Source: Sclerurus mexicanus
Taxonomy: Eukaryota > Chordata > Aves > Passeriformes > Furnariidae
DNA: 64,000 nt
Direction: 5' to 3'
Assembly (NCBI GenBank): GCA_013396755.1
Contig: VWZF01005468.1
Coordinates: forward strand, 325,031-389,030
Of the stretch, positions 60,955-64,000 are shown piece after piece. A program made the translations under genes and the position numbers. The notes under the pieces were generated by a model. That model saw nothing but the letters and a program-made list of their open reading frames with translations, was not told the origin of the DNA and made no database searches. Position 1 is the first letter of the stretch; the number at the start of each line of letters is the position of its first letter.

Positions 60955-60965
60955 CCCATTGGCTG
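60955..60965 (-). promoter_or_regulatory. METTL13: CCAAT box (NF-Y type) of METTL13
   Basis: Minus strand reads CAGCCAATGGG, about 150 bp upstream of the METTL13 start codon, a usual position for NF-Y. Function inferred from motif and position only. Confidence 0.55.
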
Positions 60966-60988
60966 CCTCTCCGCCGGCCGCTTCCCAT

Positions 60989-60989
60989 N
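60989..60989. other. Single n between ITPA 3' end and METTL13 promoter
   Basis: Contig join marked by one n, 61 bp after the ITPA stop and about 180 bp before the METTL13 ATG. The order and distance of the two genes depend on this join. Confidence 0.9.
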
Positions 60990-61049
60990 TGCAGAGGGCC
61001 CTCCCAGCCCCAGCCCTTCTGTGACTGTGCACACGGGGTGCCCTCGGCA

Positions 61050-61170
61050 CTAACTGGGACCAGAGCAGGGCTCTGTCGAGTTGCTCTGAAGAAAGAAGGC
61101 AGAGAGCTCGCTCAGCGCTCTGTATCGGTGGGAGATGGAGTTCTTCACCGCCTTGGGCAGCTCGGCGTAG
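61050..61170 (-). CDS. ITPA: ITPA last exon with stop
   Basis: 121 bp coding. Encodes YAELPKAVKNSISHRYRALS then ELSAFFLQSNSTEPCSGPS and TAG at 61052-61050. The SHRYRAL motif binds the purine. No AATAAA or ATTAAA is visible between the stop and the contig join at 60989, so the 3' UTR is incomplete here. Confidence 0.95.
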
Positions 61171-63937
61171 CTGCAGGGCAGAGAAAACATAAGTCTCAGC
61201 AGCAGAGACCCCACAGCCACTGAGAGCTCCCCTCTGCTCGCTGCCTCCCTGCTTGGGTCACCAGGGCACCTGTAGTGACACACTGGCACAGCCAACAATC
61301 CCCCTCCCAGTCCAGGGGTTCCCTGTAACCCACCACGTTCAGATCCAGGAGGGTGTTTCTCCCTGATGCCCTTGTAAGCAAGTTCCCCTTGACACCCTCG
61401 ACCCTGGCTTGCCTTACACGAAGAGCAGTAGGCTGAACACCACTTACGTCTGGCTGTAGCCATCTGGCTGAAAGCAGGGATCCCAGCCAAAATCCCGAGG
61501 GCCTCTGGGCTCCACAATCAGCCCCTGCCATGAGAAAGCAAAAAGACCCCTTAAGCCGTGGTTTTGCAGCAATTGCCTGCAGTCACATTTCAAACAGAGG
61601 CTGAAGAGCTGCATGCAGGCACAGCCCCCACAGGCTCTGCACAGTGCTGTGCCCCTTCCCAGCACCTCCCAGGGGTGTGACCAAAGTCAGCAGCCCCAAA
61701 CTCACGCTGCCCTATGCTGGCAGGGCCTTTACCCCTCCAATTAACAGAGCTAACAACTGCACTCGAATACAGCCCTGTCGGAGGGAGATGAAAGGCTGAA
61801 GAGACTAAGGTAACGTGCAGAGTTCAGCACGTACCCCTGGGAAAAGGGCTGCAGCATCAACACCCACCAGCTGCATTCTCCCTCAACCTGTTCCCAACAC
61901 TGAGAAGCTCTGACCCAGAGGCCCTTAAAAATGTCCTCAGCAGAGCCAGTGCTGTCACACATCACACCACAGCCCTCCTCCCTCAGCACATTCCCTTCCC
62001 CAGGCACACCACCTACATGGGTCTGGCCTTTGAACAGCCTCACGGGCTCCTCGGGGTTCCCACTACTGAAGGCGAAGGTACAGAGCGCGTAGGCAGACTT
62101 GTCTTCAAACCCAGCCAGCAGCTTATACAGACCTGAGAGAGACAGAAAGGATGCCGGCGTCACTGCTGCTCCCTCGGAGCGCAGCACACCCCCTAGGGAC
62201 GGATCGAGGGAGCATCCCACTCCGCACAGCATTCCCAGCCCCCGCGGAGGGGAAGAACCGCAGGAGGTGACAAAGCTCAGGGACAAGGATGCTCTCGGTG
62301 GGATCCCTCCTATCACTGAAGCCAGAGCCTCGGATCGCACAGCAATGAATTTGGGAGAGGAAGGAAATGAACGTGCAGCACCAGAGAGGGCTAAAACCAC
62401 GCTGAATTACAGCAATTAATGCTCGTGTTAATGAGATCAGCGCTGGATTTGCAGTCACTCTCTGAACTGCAGGATCAAGGCAGTCACTGCACACCAGGCG
62501 AGCATTAGTGGAGAGGGGTTTGCACTGAAGGCAAAGGGAGCAGAAGGTCTGTCAGGTCACACTGATGACAAACAAGAAGTTCCCACAAGCCCTGCCACCA
62601 GCCTGCAGAGGTCTGGGAATCCAGGGATGAAGGTACCGGGGAAAACAACATCCCAGGAAGGAGGGCACAAGAACAGGCTCGAGGAGAGAATGTGAAGAAA
62701 TAGAGCTGGACAGGCAGGAAAGGGAACCAGCTATGAAACAGGCAGTGTGGGGCAGGCAGGCTCAGCAGAACCCAGCATGGACAGGGATCCACTTCAGGGG
62801 GAAAGGAGTGAGTCACATGCAGAGCAGGAACACAAGGGCAGTACCTTCTGGCTTGAGTTTCTCCAGGAACCATTTTCTGAAGAGGAAGGAGAGTGAAAAG
62901 ATTAATTTTTGCTATTATCTCTCAGAAATACAGGCATCCTTGGGACATTGTTGCCTACATTTTCATGGCCCTTTGAATCCTTCAGTGTTCTGTCAGATCA
63001 CCTCAGGACTAATTACCAGGAAGGACAGACTTAGTAATTAAAGTGAATGGGACACAGTGAGAATAGCAGTGGGGTATTTAATTTAAAGCAGTCCTGGGGC
63101 CCATGTAAATAACTCAGTTCTCACTCCTGAGCACTGACATGCCAAAATACATTTCTCAACACAAACTGTTCACATTTTATGCCCAGCTGTAGTGCTGACT
63201 TGGTCACAGCCTCGAGACTGCCAGAGTTCAAGAAGTGTTTGAAAAAGGCTCTCACACACATTGTGGGATTCCTGGAATTGTCCTCTGCAGGGCCAGGAGT
63301 TGGACCCAATGACCACTGTAGGTCCCTTCCAACTCAGGATACTGTATGATTCTACTCTATAATGTAAAGCTTTCATGTCTGCTAAGCACAGCAGAGAGAG
63401 TTTGGAAGAATTAATCACGCTAAAAGTTCATTTCAGGAGCTAAGGGCAGTATTTTATTAGATGAGTTACACTGAAATGTAATAATTTTGCTATCTGATGG
63501 ATTAGAGCAATGAGAACCTACAGGACACTCATCCCAGAATCCTACTGAAAGGCCTGGTACCTTCACCAAACAGAGCCCCCTGTGTGGACAGGTTCCCAAG
63601 CTGGCTGCCAGTGCAGGCAGCATAGATGGGGAGCCAGAGCCAACAATCCAGGTCTGTCTCATCCTGCTCTGTGCCTTACAGCAGGGCTCAAGGAGTTAAG
63701 TCCAGTCCCCGGGATGCAGGATGAAGATCAGGGCACAGACCAGTAATCACCTCCCTGACCCTGCTGCTCCTGGCACATGGAGAATCCCCCACTGAGCCCA
63801 CCGTGCCAGCCTGTGCTCCTGACTCTGGCATATGAAAGGGGGAACAACTTCGCTCCTACTTACATGTAGGGTCCTGGAAGGCCCCCCAGGGCATTGAAGC
63901 ACAAGCAGGTGTCCTCTACTATGACAGGTCCCTGAAC
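61050..63937 (-). CDS. ITPA: Inosine triphosphate pyrophosphatase, 3' part (five coding exons, stop present)
   Basis: Cytosolic house-cleaning enzyme that hydrolyses ITP, dITP and XTP to monophosphates plus pyrophosphate, keeping deaminated purines out of nucleic acids. Five exons join in frame: 63864-63937, 62845-62876, 62017-62132, 61448-61524, 61050-61170 (420 bp, 139 residues plus TAG). They match residues 64 to the end of the 194-residue human protein, and are probably exons 4-8. Family signatures: VEDTCLCFNALGGLPGPY with the catalytic-site Asp, IKWFLEKLKPEG, LLAGFEDKSAYALCTFAF, DFGWDPCFQPDGY, and the SHRYRAL base-pocket motif. The C-terminus is about eight residues longer than in human. 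The 5' exons and promoter lie past the right edge. The stop codon is only 242 bp above the METTL13 ATG, across a contig join at 60989. Confidence 0.97.
61448..61524 (-). CDS. ITPA: ITPA exon (probable exon 7)
   Basis: 77 bp. Encodes GLIVEPRGPRDFGWDPCFQP then DGYSQ and two bases of Thr. FGWDPCFQPDGY is the most diagnostic HAM1/ITPase motif. Acceptor TGGCAG, donor GTAAGT. Confidence 0.97.
62017..62132 (-). CDS. ITPA: ITPA exon (probable exon 6)
   Basis: 116 bp. Encodes GLYKLLAGFEDKSAYALCTF, AFSSGNPEEPVRLFKGQTH. Acceptor TCTCAG, donor GTAGGT. Ends in phase 0, so that the next exon starts GLIVEP. Confidence 0.96.
62845..62876 (-). CDS. ITPA: ITPA exon (probable exon 5, 32 bp)
   Basis: Micro-exon completing Ile and encoding KWFLEKLKPE, identical to the human segment. 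It contains the lysine known to contact substrate phosphates. Acceptor CTTCAG, donor GTACTG. Confidence 0.95.
63212..63364 (+). mobile_element. CR1 LINE 3' end in ITPA intron
   Basis: Plus strand reads GCAGGGCCAGGAGTTGGAC, then GGTCCCTTCCAACTCAGGAT and the terminal TATGATTCTA. This is the typical CR1 3' end and octamer tail. About 150 bp, antisense to ITPA, between the exons at 62876 and 63864. Confidence 0.85.
63864..63937 (-). CDS. ITPA: ITPA exon (probable exon 4)
   Basis: 74 bp. Encodes VQGPVIVEDTCLCFNALGGL then PGPY and two bases of Ile. The VEDT aspartate belongs to the substrate-Mg site. Acceptor CTCTAG, donor GTAAGT. Confidence 0.96.
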
Positions 63938-64000
63938 CTAGAGAAAAGCCCAAAAGAAGGAAACATCAGCCCTAAAGGAAAGCCACTGCTGCCAAACCCA
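63938..64000 (-). other. ITPA: ITPA intron, open at the right edge
   Basis: Polypyrimidine tract and CTCTAG acceptor for the exon at 63864-63937. The preceding ITPA exons (about 63 codons) lie outside the window. Confidence 0.85.

Larger units (their letters stand above)
60470..60988. promoter_or_regulatory. METTL13: METTL13 CpG-island promoter
   Basis: CpG-dense sequence over METTL13 exon 1 and its upstream flank. Upstream of the ATG it contains an E-box CACGTG (60894-60899), an ETS/GABP site reading CCGGAAG on minus (60915-60921), and a CCAAT box reading CAGCCAATGGG on minus (60955-60965, a good NF-Y match). There is no TATA box. The upstream end is cut by the n at 60989. Confidence 0.75.

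Overview
This is vertebrate nuclear DNA, almost certainly from a bird. Three spliced genes are recognisable by translation, all on the minus strand. CR1 LINE fragments, the typical avian retrotransposon, occur at several places. Introns are short for the genes concerned, and a long AT-rich gene body gives way to GC-rich DNA at a CpG-island promoter. I cannot tell the species. The sequence is a draft assembly: there is one 232-base run of N (46731-46962) and single n characters at 59735, 60017 and 60989.

Layout in the direction of transcription (right to left). (1) 61050-63937: the last five coding exons of ITPA (inosine triphosphate pyrophosphatase), 139 codons plus stop; its 5' exons lie beyond the right edge. 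(2) 54574-60807: a complete METTL13 (EEF1AKNMT) gene, 8 coding exons giving 686 residues, with a CpG-island promoter and a poly(A) signal at 54116-54121. (3) About 47.3-54.1 kb: intergenic DNA with no gene I can support. (4) 7536-47039: the 5' part of DNM3 (dynamin 3), coding exons 1-13. These encode most of the GTPase domain, the bundle-signalling element and the stalk. Exons for the PH domain, GED and proline-rich tail would lie beyond the left edge. The end of exon 1, which should encode the P-loop, is lost in the N gap.

Every exon junction in the three genes keeps the reading frame. The DNM3 exon lengths (74, 150, 204, 99, 161, 143, 136, 68, 139, 87, 71 and 49 bp for exons 2-13) and phases form one consistent dynamin series. 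METTL13 directly upstream of DNM3 on the same strand is the arrangement known in mammals. ITPA next to METTL13 is not the human arrangement and rests on sequence that crosses a contig join.

I found no undescribed biological system. The points most worth checking are: a GC-AG intron in DNM3 (intron 9); a DNM3 start codon that lacks the usual MGNR leader and sits behind an NRF1-type palindrome containing an out-of-frame upstream ATG; the exon 1 gap beside a CA-rich satellite; and an assembly error in METTL13 intron 1, where 544 bp appear twice around a 281-bp scrap that probably belongs elsewhere.
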